From positions 62,001 through 126,000 of the forward strand of contig JASAND010021268.1 in the NCBI GenBank assembly GCA_030248195.1: 64,000 nt of DNA. Direction: 5' to 3'. Below, piece by piece: positions 34,484 through 45,200 of this stretch. The notes under the pieces were generated by a model. The model was not told where the DNA came from and made no database searches. It saw only the letters and a program-made list of their open reading frames with translations. This DNA is from Trissonchulus latispiculum (lineage: Eukaryota > Nematoda > Enoplea > Enoplida > Ironidae). How positions within the stretch are numbered: position 1 is the stretch's first letter; every line of letters starts with the position of its first letter. The position numbers and the translations under genes were made by a program.

Positions 34484-34989
34484 CTATTTGTTCAGAAATT
34501 GTGCCTACCTTTGGCTTTATTATGAATATCTGAATTTTGTCATTGGATAAGGGATAAGTGATCTCAATTAACATCTCCCATTCAAAACTACAGTTTTAAC
34601 CCCAACTCAAAACTGCTTCTACAATGCTTGAACATCAAAATCTAGATTATGAAAATATTTAAATTAAGGTTGAATACAATTTGGCTACAGTGTATTATTG
34701 ATCCTCTATTATTGAACATTATTACGGAGAATAAGAGAGAGTATGTGCCGACTAAATCAAGCTCTGACCTCGCTTTAATGACAGAATTATATGCAAATGA
34801 ATATCTTTAGCTGTTGGATTTGCACGATTTTGAAGTTTGATCTTAGCTCCCAGCAAAGTCAGGGGCTGTATCAGTCGTCACTGTAATGGTTACATTATCG
34901 AAGTTCCGGACTTTGTGTCCTGGTTATCTGAGCATATCTCGGCTGTCCATAAACATACATTTACAATTCGAGTGCAGTAAAAGGGATCA

Positions 34990-35215
34990 ATCATTAGATG
35001 TTAATCATTAGATATACAACTTTTAAGTAAAATCGAAGACAAAAAATTTTTCGGTTTCCCTTGGTCCCCCCTTAGAAGTCGAAAAAAATCGAATTTCGCG
35101 AAATAGAAAAAAATTTTGCGATATTTGAACTCAGCGTGGTCGAAAACATACCCATACCAAATTTTAGCTCATTTGGTCAAGTTTTAAGGAGTTTGAGTGG
35201 TGGGGGGTAATCGAG
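34990..35215. repeat. Copy of the CCCATACCAAATTTTAG repeat family
   Basis: It matches 16130-16320 over the TTTCCCTTGGTC, GAATTTCGCGAAAT and ACATACCCATACCAAATTTT blocks. Confidence 0.55.
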
Positions 35216-35277
35216 ATAAGACCCCCATCCTGTAACGTATGACTGTCATTAATTGTTCCCACATAAAGGAATTTTTA

Positions 35278-37770
35278 TTATGTAGTATCATCATTGGCTT
35301 CCTCGTGTTCTTGTTCTTTATCTTGCGTTGCTAGTTGTGCACCACTATTCTTCGGGTTTCCATCATCTGTCATTGCTAACATTGAGCCTACCTTTTTGCA
35401 AGATCTTCTAATTCTTTCTGCTAAAGCAAATAAACACAAGTCCTACTACTACGGCAGCAGGTTACAGGTCACAAGTAAATCTGCCTTAAGAAATTTCAAA
35501 GACACAAGGTCAAATTCAAATTTGGGTCACTTCGCGGACTTAGGCAGATTCGTTTAGACCAGTTAAATGCTAACGTTCGCAAAAACAATTGCCGAAAAAG
35601 CCAACGCATTATGATTTCAAACTTCTACATTTGGGATTTGCATAAATCAAAGGAAATGTTAAAAGAATTAGTTAAGGTACATAATTTTTCAGTACAATTT
35701 CAGTACACAATGGTTAAATGTTCAGTCAGTTATGTATAAGTGACTATATATGTGACTAAGTGACTAAGTGACTAAGTGTATATATAGCGGTGTAGTTGGA
35801 GATAATCTAAACCATGGAACTGGAGTCGCTCATGGACTTGAATTAAAAAAATTAACTTGAAGGAGCACTTATGAGCAGTATCTATATATCATTAAGCACA
35901 TTTATCATAAAGAAATAATGAAAAACGCCTGCCTGCAGTCACTAAGGCAAAAGCCTAGTCCGAAACGGGAGAGAGCCAATGGGCGCGGTGAGCGCTCCTA
36001 CCCAGGGAAAACTATTCCCTGGAGCTCCTGCCTGGTTGTCCAAGAAGGACAGCCAGCTCGCTCTATCTATGCTGCAACATAGCCAGAGAAGGTTTTAACA
36101 AAACCTGTCTGACTGTGCTATGCACAGAAAGAGGACTGCAGTGGCCAGCGGATTTCCGTAAAGATACAAACAGCATTTACATCAAGAAAATGAAGTAAAC
36201 GTGCGCCAGCAGGCGGATCCACCAGGGATACAAGATCCTTGTTTCCCTCGTGAATCCTCCTGCTGGCCCGCGTTTACTTGATTAAGCACATCTATATTAG
36301 TTACAGTAGGATATTTACTTAATCTGTAATGACATACTTGTCTAAGTCCATTGCCTTTAAATAAGCTTGTTTAGGGTGCTCAAAGTCATCCAAATGAGCT
36401 AAGATCACTGAAATGTAATGAAGCAAAATAAAAACGATAAAAGCAATATATGATCATACATTTATATGTTATGCGAAGTAATATCCATGGCCGCCTCATA
36501 TTAGGCTACTTGGAATAAGCACAGGAACACGCTGATGATTATTGCCCAAATTGTAATTTTGCATGCTGATTACATAGCTAATAGATTAAGGGCGCCAATT
36601 CCACATTTTTTCATGCTCTTGCAAATTCTTCAAATCTGGATCCGACATACCTGCAAGTAACGAAAATAGAGGAGCATGCCTTGGCTGCAGATTAACTGCA
36701 GCGCTGGCGAAATGGAAAGCAGATGCGTACTGATGCATGGTGACATACACTGTTGCCAAATTTGTCATAATCTTCCAGTCCAGTGGTGCCAGGTAGTTTG
36801 CTCGTTTTAAGCAGCTGATTGCCTGAAGCCGAACTGCAGATTTTTCAATCATTACAACTGTAACCAGGAGATATACAATGGCGATTTCGATTATCACGCA
36901 AAGCAAAGTGAAACTGTCTGATGATTTTGTGAAGCAGGGCTGGTAATCTCTGATGTATTGCATTTATGTTTAATGTCATATTACTCAAGGCCCAGTTACT
37001 TAAAAAATAATGCAAATCATGAATTCATACGGCTACATATTTTTTCTTTCCATAAAAGCACCTGCCCACATTGTTCCATATTTGGGCAGAGTCTGGCCAT
37101 GCAGCCGCTGCAACCCGATATTTTGTTAGTGCTACGTCATAGTCCCCATGCTCCTGCATCATTCGACCCGCTGCCATGATAGCACCACAGTGGCTCGGAT
37201 TGAAGCTCAAAGCTTTCCCTAAGCATTCGAACGCCTGTTGAAATGTACCACGTTAAAACGTCAAGAAGAAAAGTCGAAGATGGTTAGGTTAAACTAGGCC
37301 AAAAACAGTTTTGAAATTGTATTTTCGAAGACTACCCAGTCAAACGTATATTGTCTCAAGGCAGCGGCAAAATCACCTACAATAGCGTGTACACTTTCAC
37401 CATCGCGAATTCTAGTTTGTTTCTAGTGTTAATAAAAATAGTTTTGTCCTCAGCTTGGTGAGGCATGGGGCCAATTCATCGGACTTAAAATGAGACAGAG
37501 GGTAACTTTCTGTAATTTGTAAACCTGCTTTTGGCAATTGTACTATAACTTAATATACCCTTTGCAATGAATCTCATATAATTATCTAGTTGGAATGCTT
37601 AAGTTTGCAACTCTGTACATTGTACCGGAATGGTATGGTCTGTTAGTGATTTAATACTTTCATATTTTGGACATATCAAAACATGAATTGTTCTATGGGA
37701 ACTGATAAACTTTACCTTCATGTACATCAAACCAAGGGTAGTGAGAATATCAGGATTCTCAGGAGAAACT
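35278..37770 (-). pseudogene. Partial decayed copy of the BBS4 3' half
   Basis: Exon copies correspond to exons 8 (37770-37716), 9 (37234-37031), 10 (36822-36651), 11 (36407-36338) and 13 (35420-35278) of the BBS4 gene at 42.3-55.6 kb. Splice sites are preserved. Intron sequence next to exon 9 is almost identical to the parent, so the duplication is of DNA, not mRNA, and fairly recent. Exon 12 is missing; a foldback element occupies that intron. Exon 13 has lost one A in an A-run, giving a TAG ten codons in. Upstream of exon 8 the homology stops at 37785, where a Polinton polymerase fragment begins. No start exons are present, so it is non-functional as BBS4. Confidence 0.88.
35903..36290. 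mobile_element. Foldback element, copy 2, in the BBS4 pseudogene
   Basis: It shares AGAAATAATGAAAAACG, GAGAGAGCCAATGGGCG and GGAGCTCCTGCC with copy 1. An inner hairpin at 36196-36285 has arms GTAAACG..GCCAGCAGG and CCTGCTGGCCCGCGTTTAC. It lies where exon 12 of the BBS4 copy should be. Confidence 0.7.
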
Positions 37771-37785
37771 CTATAATGCAAGCAT

Positions 37786-39034
37786 TTACTTGGACGCTAA
37801 CAATTTATATGGCTGGGCTATGTCACAAGCACTTCCGGTTAAAGACTTTGAAAGGATGGATGACTTTGGCGACATTGATTGGTTACGGCAACAGGTGGAC
37901 CAGGAAACAGGCTATGTGCTAGAGGTTGGCTTGGACTATCCTCAGCATTTGCATGACTCTCACAATTCGTATCCCTTGGTCCCAGAAAATTACTGACGAA
38001 ATGCTGTCTCCTTATGCTTCCAAACTGAAGAAAGACTTAACGATATGCTCTGGAAAAGTTTAAAAATTGGTCCCTAATCTCCTCCCCAAGAAGAACTATA
38101 TAGTCCACTACGCTAACCTGAAGCAATACCTGTCACTGGGTCTTCAGCTGACAAAGGTTCATCGCGTCTTGAAATTTACTCAGAAGCCGTGGATGCAACC
38201 CTACATCCTGTTCAACACGGAGAAAAGGAAGCATGCAAAGAGTGAATTTGCGAAGGATCAGTACAAGCTCCTCAATAATGCCGCTTTTGGCAAAACAATG
38301 GAGAATGTCCGTGCTTACCAGAACATTAAGCTTGTGACTGACTCTAAAAAACATGGCAAACTTGTATCTAATCCCAGATATAATCGCTCAACTATATTCT
38401 CTGAAGATTTGGTTGCTGTATCGATGAAAAGAGTAACTGTAGAATTATGTAAACCTATATATGTTGGGTTTTCTGTTTTGGAATTATCGAAATATTTAAT
38501 GTATTACTTTCATTACAATTACATTGTACCAAAATACGAAAATAATGTTAAGTTGCTTTTTACTGATACGGACAGCTTGTGTTATCATATTACTACTGAT
38601 GATGTATATAATGACATGTTACAGGACATTGATCTATTTGATACGAGCAACTATCCAAAGGATCATCCTTTACACTCGACACAAAACAAAAAAGTGTTGG
38701 GTAAAATGAAGGATGAAACTATGGGTAGTCCATTTGAAGCTTTTTGTGGTGTACGTGCTAAGGCTTATGCTATTGTATGTGATGGGATTGAGAAAAAACG
38801 ACTTAAAGGTATTAAAAAATCCGTGGTAAAAAGGGGGTTCATTTCAAGCATTATGTTTCTATTATTTTTGAAAGGTCTACTATGTATTGTGGTATGAATT
38901 TCATCAGAAGTGATAAACATAAATTGTATAGTGTACATGTAAATAAGAAGGGATTGTCTGCCTTTGATGACAAAAGATATTTATTAGACGATGGTGTAAC
39001 TAGTCATGCATATGGACATTATAACATTATGTAA
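37786..39034 (+). pseudogene. Polinton/Maverick-type family B DNA polymerase, C-terminal fragment
   Basis: This is protein-primed DNA polymerase B as found in Polintons and related virus-like elements. The fragment begins at a DANNLYGWAMSQALP block (37790). It then has a KTMENVR motif region (about 38290) and the catalytic [10 protein letters not shown] motif (about 38565). It ends with an SAFDDKRYLL..YGHYNIM-type terminus (stop at 39032). Stops lie at about 37994 and 38070, and the frame shifts near 38835 in a G-run, so it is dead. The N-terminal exonuclease part and other Polinton genes (integrase, ATPase, capsid) are absent. Its left border coincides with the end of the BBS4 duplicate. Confidence 0.85.
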
Positions 39035-39058
39035 TAAATGGATATTAGAAAAATAACA

Positions 39059-39193
39059 GATGTGGCATTGCCCACGGAAAAAGAGGTATAGCCCACAAAA
39101 AGAGGCATAGCCCACAAAAAGAGGCATAGTCCAAAAAATGAACATAGCCCACAAAAAATATACAAAACTATTAAAAGAGGCTAAAGTCCAAAA
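39059..39193. repeat. Short tandem repeat of about 20 bp
   Basis: Five imperfect units of AGCCCACAAAAAGAGGCAT, ending immediately before the hammerhead motif. Confidence 0.75.
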
Positions 39194-39252
39194 AACCGTA
39201 ACGGTAGCCTTAAGCCGTCTGATGAGACCCTTTGGCAGGGGTCGAAACGGTT
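39194..39252 (+). ncRNA. Hammerhead ribozyme, type III topology
   Basis: All conserved parts are present in order. Stem III strand AACCGT (39194-39199) is followed by A at position 17 (39200), so the cleavage triplet is GTA. Stem I is ACGG (39201-39204) with CCGT (39215-39218), loop TAGCCTTAAG. The core CTGATGA is 39219-39225. Stem II is GACCC (39226-39230) with GGGTC (39239-39243), loop TTTGGCAG. GAA is 39244-39246. Stem III closes with ACGGTT (39247-39252), pairing perfectly with AACCGT. The A15.1-U16.1 pair is present. Loop bases GCC (39207) and GGC (39234) could kiss. It should cut its own transcript after 39200. Confidence 0.87.
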
Positions 39253-39387
39253 AGAGCAGTCATTCCGGAGCCTATTGGCTCCGGCAAATAAGGTGCCCTT
39301 TTTGCACTAGAAGGAGTCCGGAGCACCTATACTTTGAACTGGGAATGGCTCCGGACTTGCGGTCGGACCGCCATTTTACGTCTACTC

Positions 39388-39972
39388 ACTTGCAATTGGT
39401 CGTAGCAGTATGGAATTAGTCAATTAGTCAATGTCACAAAGGATCAGGATTTTGGTTAAATTCTGGGTCAAATTGCAGGTTTAAATTCTTAAAGGGCAGG
39501 CTACTTTCAACTGAGTAGTTGATCCAACTTGATCAGATCAATGGCTGTACCTTGTCCTGGCTGGTGGGGGCTCCCGAAACCCCCCTACCGCATCGCTTTA
39601 ACCTATGGATACAATGAAATCAGTTTTGGTTTCCAGGAATAATGATAACGAATTTCAGATGAAATACAACCTTGCACACTTTTTGCAGACTGAAGCCAGT
39701 TTTTTGGAGGGGTATTTTTATATCAAAAAACACAAATTTATATCAAATAGATGGGTACTTTTTAATTATTACGAAATCGCTCTTCTAATGGAGAAGTTAA
39801 CTGAAATATATGTTTTGGTTACTATATTTTAATTTATTTATATAAATTTATATATTATTAATATTAATATATTAATTAATATTTGACCCAGAATTTAACC
39901 AAGATTCTGATCCTTTGTGACATTCACTAACTGACAAATTGCATACTGCTACGACCAATTGCAAGTGCAAGC
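39388..39972. mobile_element. Inverted-repeat element of about 600 bp
   Basis: Left arm about 39388-39472 (TTGCAATTGGTCGTAGCAGT, then ACAAAGGATCAG and TTAAATTCTGGGTCA) is the inverse of 39884-39970. The interior has no transposase. Confidence 0.65.
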
Positions 39973-40599
39973 CCCTCCAAAAGTCTAGTTTCCCGTGTTC
40001 TGACCCCATATTAATATTAATAAATTAATATTAATTTATATTTATATAAATTAATATATTTTTAGTTAATATATTTTGGTTACTTTTTACAACTTCAGCC
40101 ACAAAACGGCTATAGGAGAAACTAAAAGAAGAAAACGGTGTGTTTTAGCGTAAACCATAAGGAGGGGGGGTCTAGAGGAATTTTCGACCATGTTTGACTT
40201 TTTCACATATTTTATAAGTTCTCGTGGGTCCGCAGCACAGGACAGATGTATTGTTGCAGAACGTTCCCAATCAATCACAATAGTCCTCCAACGGTGACCC
40301 CCGACATGTGTTAAGCACAGGAAAATGTTAGGAAATGAGCAAATGAGCTATAACTTGGTACAATGTTAATCTGAACTGATTTCTGTACGAGGTGTTTTTG
40401 CATTCGCTCAGCGATTTTCCAGAGATTTTGAAAGTTGGATGGAGTCGGTTTTTGCACAATTCTAATTTACAAAATTCTCTAAAAATGCTTCGTCGTGGCC
40501 AAATGTTGACCAAAAACCAGCCATTCATTGCACATGTGAGTGTTAACGCAGTTCCCAGATGAAGATACAATTTTCATATGCACTATCCCTGCTGCCGAC

Positions 40600-40705
40600 T
40601 AGAGTTGTGCCCGGGCCTTGAATCGGGCCTTTGGGCCCGGCCCGATGATGTCAGTAGGATCGGGCCCGGGCACGGCCCGGAACATTTCTTGACGGCAAAA
40701 CTCTA
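40600..40705. mobile_element. Tiny hAT-like MITE with GGGCCCGG motifs
   Basis: 106 bp with ends TAGAGTTGTGCC and the inverse of GGCAAAACTCTA, filled with GGGCCCGG-type units. The 8-bp flanks CTGCCGAC and CTACCGAC differ at one base. Confidence 0.7.
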
Positions 40706-40861
40706 CTACCGACTGCTTGTGTATAGATCACACTTGTGGACGCCGCGTTGACGTTTTACATCAAAATGCGTCAATTTCTCAAATTTTTCGATATAATGGT
40801 CCATAGGTAGGGTGATAGCCGTGCATGTACAATGTACATAATAAAATAAGAGTACACTTCC

Positions 40862-41430
40862 GCATGTGATAAACATGCTTGACATGCTAGGTTCGTTAAC
40901 TCGCCCCCCCCCCCCGAATGTTTTAGGGGGGGGGGGTCCCACCCTACACTAACTACATGCGGTCATATAAGTGTGTGTCTGCTCGCTGATTCGCTAATTA
41001 GATTAAGCCTACGGTAGACACTTTATTAGTAATTTTTAATTATAACTTCAGTCAGGTTGATGCGATCAAAAAACTAATTCGACAACTCTGTAGCATTTTT
41101 TCTGCTCTTTCCAATGATACAAAAATTGTTGCACACTACATTTCTACGAAGTTTTGTTTTGCGGCACACAACATGCTGCAGAGTTGTCAAATTAGTTTTT
41201 TAATTGCGTCAACCTGATAAAAGTTATAATTAATTAATTAAAAATTACTAATAAAATGCCTACGGTAAGCTTAAGCTAATTGTCGAATCAGCGAGCACAC
41301 ATACAGTTATATGAAAGTATGTAATTAGTGTAGTGTGGGACCCCCCCCCCGAAAGTTTAATTTCGGGGGGGGGGGGCTGAGTCCCGATTTAACGAACCGA
41401 GCATGTCAAGCATGCTTAACACATAGTAGC
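40862..41430. mobile_element. Inverted-repeat element with oligo-C/oligo-G hairpins
   Basis: The arms share AGCATGCTTGACATGCT and GGTTCGTTAA in inverse orientation. Just inside each end a run of about 10-12 C faces a run of about 10 G across a short loop (about 40904-40937 and 41341-41377). Further inside, ATCAAAAAACTAATTCGAC is inverted too, so most of the element folds back on itself. Confidence 0.75.
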
Positions 41431-41439
41431 GTAAGGGTT

Positions 41440-42290
41440 TCATACTTGGGTACTCTTGGTTAAACCAAGTTCATCAAATGCCACAACGGAACTCAAGACA
41501 AGAATTATCTGAAGATTCATTGCATTTCACAGTTAAAGGGAGGGTCGCTTGAACTGTGATCGTTGTAACACTTCGTCAAAACCTGACATTCCTTAGCTAG
41601 TCAGCAATACAGCCGTAGCTAGTTCTTCTTTTTAAAGAAGAATGCCAGCTACCTCAGTTCACTAGTTATGCTAATCCTAAATAATTTGTGTTATGCTCTT
41701 TTCTTTTAAATAAGTGTTATGCTTTATGTTTAGATTGGATTATGTTTAGATGATCTTTGGACTATGTTAAAGTTAGCTTTCGTGAAAGAAACAAAGCTCT
41801 AAAATGCAATTTTGCAGTTTTGCACCGAGTTTTGTGTGGAATGTTTTGAATTTGAATAACTATTTTATTCAATATTGCTAAAGTTCACTCCTATCGTAAG
41901 TGCCTTAGTAACGAGCAGGCATAGCAAACTGGACGCTCAGAAGTGCTGTTTAAGGTTGTGCTAAACCTGCAGCAGTCATTTCACGTAGTTACGATAATAT
42001 GTTACGATATGCTGTAGTTATAGTTGTGATATCTTGTAGTAGTGACATCGCTGCATGCTTCCGAAAACAAACTTTTACAGTTCAGCAGTAGCGGAAATCG
42101 CGCAATACGCATAATCATTAAACATTCTGAAATTTTTGCTTAAACATTTCTCGGAAAATTGAGATGTACAAGTATTTTTTTCGAAAACCAGAAACTGGAC
42201 ACGGCTACTGGAAAATGTTTCTAGCAACACGTCTATGTCTCGCCCTACAATAGCGTATGACTGTCATTATATGTTTTTTTACACAGAGGT
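41440..42290. other. 3' flank of BBS4, no feature
   Basis: Non-coding. Bases 42250-42290 are homologous to the 3' flank of the pseudogene (GCGTATGACTGTCATTA), so this is probably BBS4 3' UTR or trailer. Confidence 0.4.
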
Positions 42291-42294
42291 GTTT

Positions 42295-45200
42295 TCATGA
42301 TTTAATATCTTCATTGACTTCATCATATTCGTTGTCCTGCGCTTCCGGTTGAGCTCCACTACTCTTCGGGTTTCCATCGTCTGTCATGGCTAACATAGAA
42401 CCTACCTTTTTTGCAAGATCTTCTAATTCTTTCTGCTAAAACATGAAACACAAGTGCGACAACAACTCTAGTAATCTACAGGTATGATGACGTATGATGA
42501 TGATGATGATGATGATGTATGGTGATATGACGACATTTCAACATGATTCTATTAACATGGATACTGCATCACTGTTCTAATACTATAACCATTATCCGTT
42601 GCATACGTTGTCCAAACCTTTATGACTTTGCACTTATGCATATAGAATTTACTAAACCAAAATGCTATAAACGTAAATTCTATAATAAACGTAGAAATGC
42701 CCTATATACATAGTTGCAGTACTGATTACAACATATTAACCTCTGGAATGCGTTGTTTTGTTTCTTTCAGTTTTTGCATCCTGCTTAAATATTGCTGAAA
42801 CAGTTCCATAGCGGTGCCGCGGTCTTCGTTCCTCATACAAAGTACTGCAAAGTTTAGCGGAGTTGTCGGTGATGATCTAAAAAGTAGATATGTATACTTT
42901 ACATATACTGCCATACGTTTGAAGCAGTTCAATGCTTTAACGAACTTTTAACCAGATGCACACACGATTAATCACATTGGTAGTAGTGCATTTTCTGCTT
43001 TATATTTGTATTTGAATAAAATCTTTTCGATTTTGTATAACTGCTGGTTACTTATAAAGTAAACAAACTACTTTGTTTGCTTGTTTGCTTGTAGCTATTA
43101 TTTCCAACATCATTTTCTAAGCCTTTGCAACATACTTGTCTAATTCCATTGCCTTTAGATATGCCTGCTTTGAATGTTCAAAATCATCCAAATGAGCTAA
43201 GATCACTGAAAGGAATTAAACCAAAAGCAATACTCATTTCAGTTGTCTGACAATGTCATATGTTTGTGTATTCAAAAACAAAATGTTGTTTAACCTATAG
43301 CTCTAAGTACTTATTATTTGTCTTATAATACTTGTTCAATTTACATGTTCTATTAAATTTTTAATAATACATATTTACATTTCTGTACTTATTACTTATT
43401 ATGCCGACATACCTGCAAGTAACGAAAACAGTGGGGCATGCCTTGGCTGTAAATTGATTGCAGCGCTGGCAAAATGAAACGCAGATGCGTACTGATGCAT
43501 TGTAACATAAACAGTGGCCAAATTAGTCATGATTTTCCAGTCCAGTGGTGCTAGGTAGTTAGCTCGCTTTAAACAGCTGATTGCCTAAATTTCAAATTGA
43601 GGCATTTCCCAGTCATTTTTAATTAGGTATTAAATAAGGTAATGGCAAACTAAGAACTCAAAGGGGAATTTTGACACTTTCTCAAATGCAGACAGTAGAC
43701 ACATGAACATTTGTTTCAGAACTTTGATTGATCGAGCATCCAGTATTATCTAAACACTCTAATGTACTGCTGCATACTGACGTTATTATTGTGCCATTCT
43801 AAAGGTTCAGTACTCGAGAAATAATGTTATAATCGAAATTCGTACAGCAACATATTTTTTCTTTCCATAAAAGCACATGCCCACATTGTTCCATATTTGG
43901 GCAGAGTCTGGCCATGCAGCCGCTGCAACCCGATATTTTGTTAGTGCTACATCATAGTCCCCATGCTCCTGCATCATTCGACCAGCTGCCATGATAGCAC
44001 CACAGTGGCTCGGATTGAAGCTCAAAGCTTTCCCTAAGCATTCGAACGCCTGTTGAAATGTACCACGCTAAAACGTCAAGAAGAAAAGTAGAAGATGGTT
44101 AGGTTAAACTAGGCCAAAAACAGTTTTGAAATTGTATTTTTGAAGACTACCCAGTCAAACGTATATTGTCTCAAGGCAGCGGCAAAATCACCTCCAATGG
44201 CGTGTACACTTTCACCATCACGAATTCTAGTTTGTTTCCTTCCAGTGTTTATACAAATAGTTTTGTCCTCAGCCTGGTAAGGCATGGGGACAATTCATCG
44301 GACTTAAAATGAGACAGAGGGTAACTTTCTGTAATTTGTAAACCTGCTTTTGGGAATTGAACTATAACTTAATATACACTTTGCAATGAATCTCATATAA
44401 TTATCTAGTTGGAATGATTAAGTTTGCAACTCTGTACATTGTACCGGAATGGTATGGTCTGTTAGTGATTTAATACTTTCATATTTTAGACATATCAAAA
44501 CATGAATTGTTCTATGGGAACTGATAAACTTTACCTTCATGTACATCAAACCAAGGGTAGTGAGAATATCAGGATTCTCAGGAGAAACTCTATAATGCAA
44601 GCATAAGCATAAGCAACATGAGTAGCAAATTTAACAGACAAATACAAAGGTACCAGTATACTGCAGAGCATATGCAGCGGCCGATGTGCCAATATAAGAA
44701 ATGACTGCTAACCGTCTCAACCTAAGAATCAGATTCTTTGTTATTGCAAGATCCATCAAGCACACGTGTCCTAACAAACCTTAAAGGTACACTCTATCTG
44801 CATCTTAGCAGTCTAAATAGACATATTAAAGAAATAACAATAACTGCAAATACAAAAAGTGAACAAAATAGAATCACACATACTCCAGTGCTTTCTTATA
44901 AATTTCTATGGCCGTGAGTACTTCACCATCCTGTGCAAACATGTCCCCTAACAGTACCAGCGAACACTCCATCTTTTTAAGAGATATGGATCTTTGTAGC
45001 ATTTCTCGTGCCTATACGGAAAAGTCTGGAAATTAGCTCAGAACAATCAGTACTGCCTCAAGTTAGATCTAAATACAGAGTCGATAATTATTACGAGAGT
45101 CGAATTATAGTGAGATCTGTAACTTTTCGCACCATAGGAGCTGCACAAGGCTTTAGCTGCAGAACACAGGTAACGACAAAAAGCCTCAAAAATTTGCAGC

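Noticed and set aside
37786..39034. A working Polinton
   Set aside because: Only the polymerase C-terminus is present, with stops and a frameshift, and no other Polinton genes.
39059..39193. CRISPR-like array
   Set aside because: Units are directly adjacent without unique spacers, and the window is animal DNA.
39605..39832. 75-residue + strand frame
   Set aside because: It lies inside an inverted-repeat element and has no recognisable pattern.
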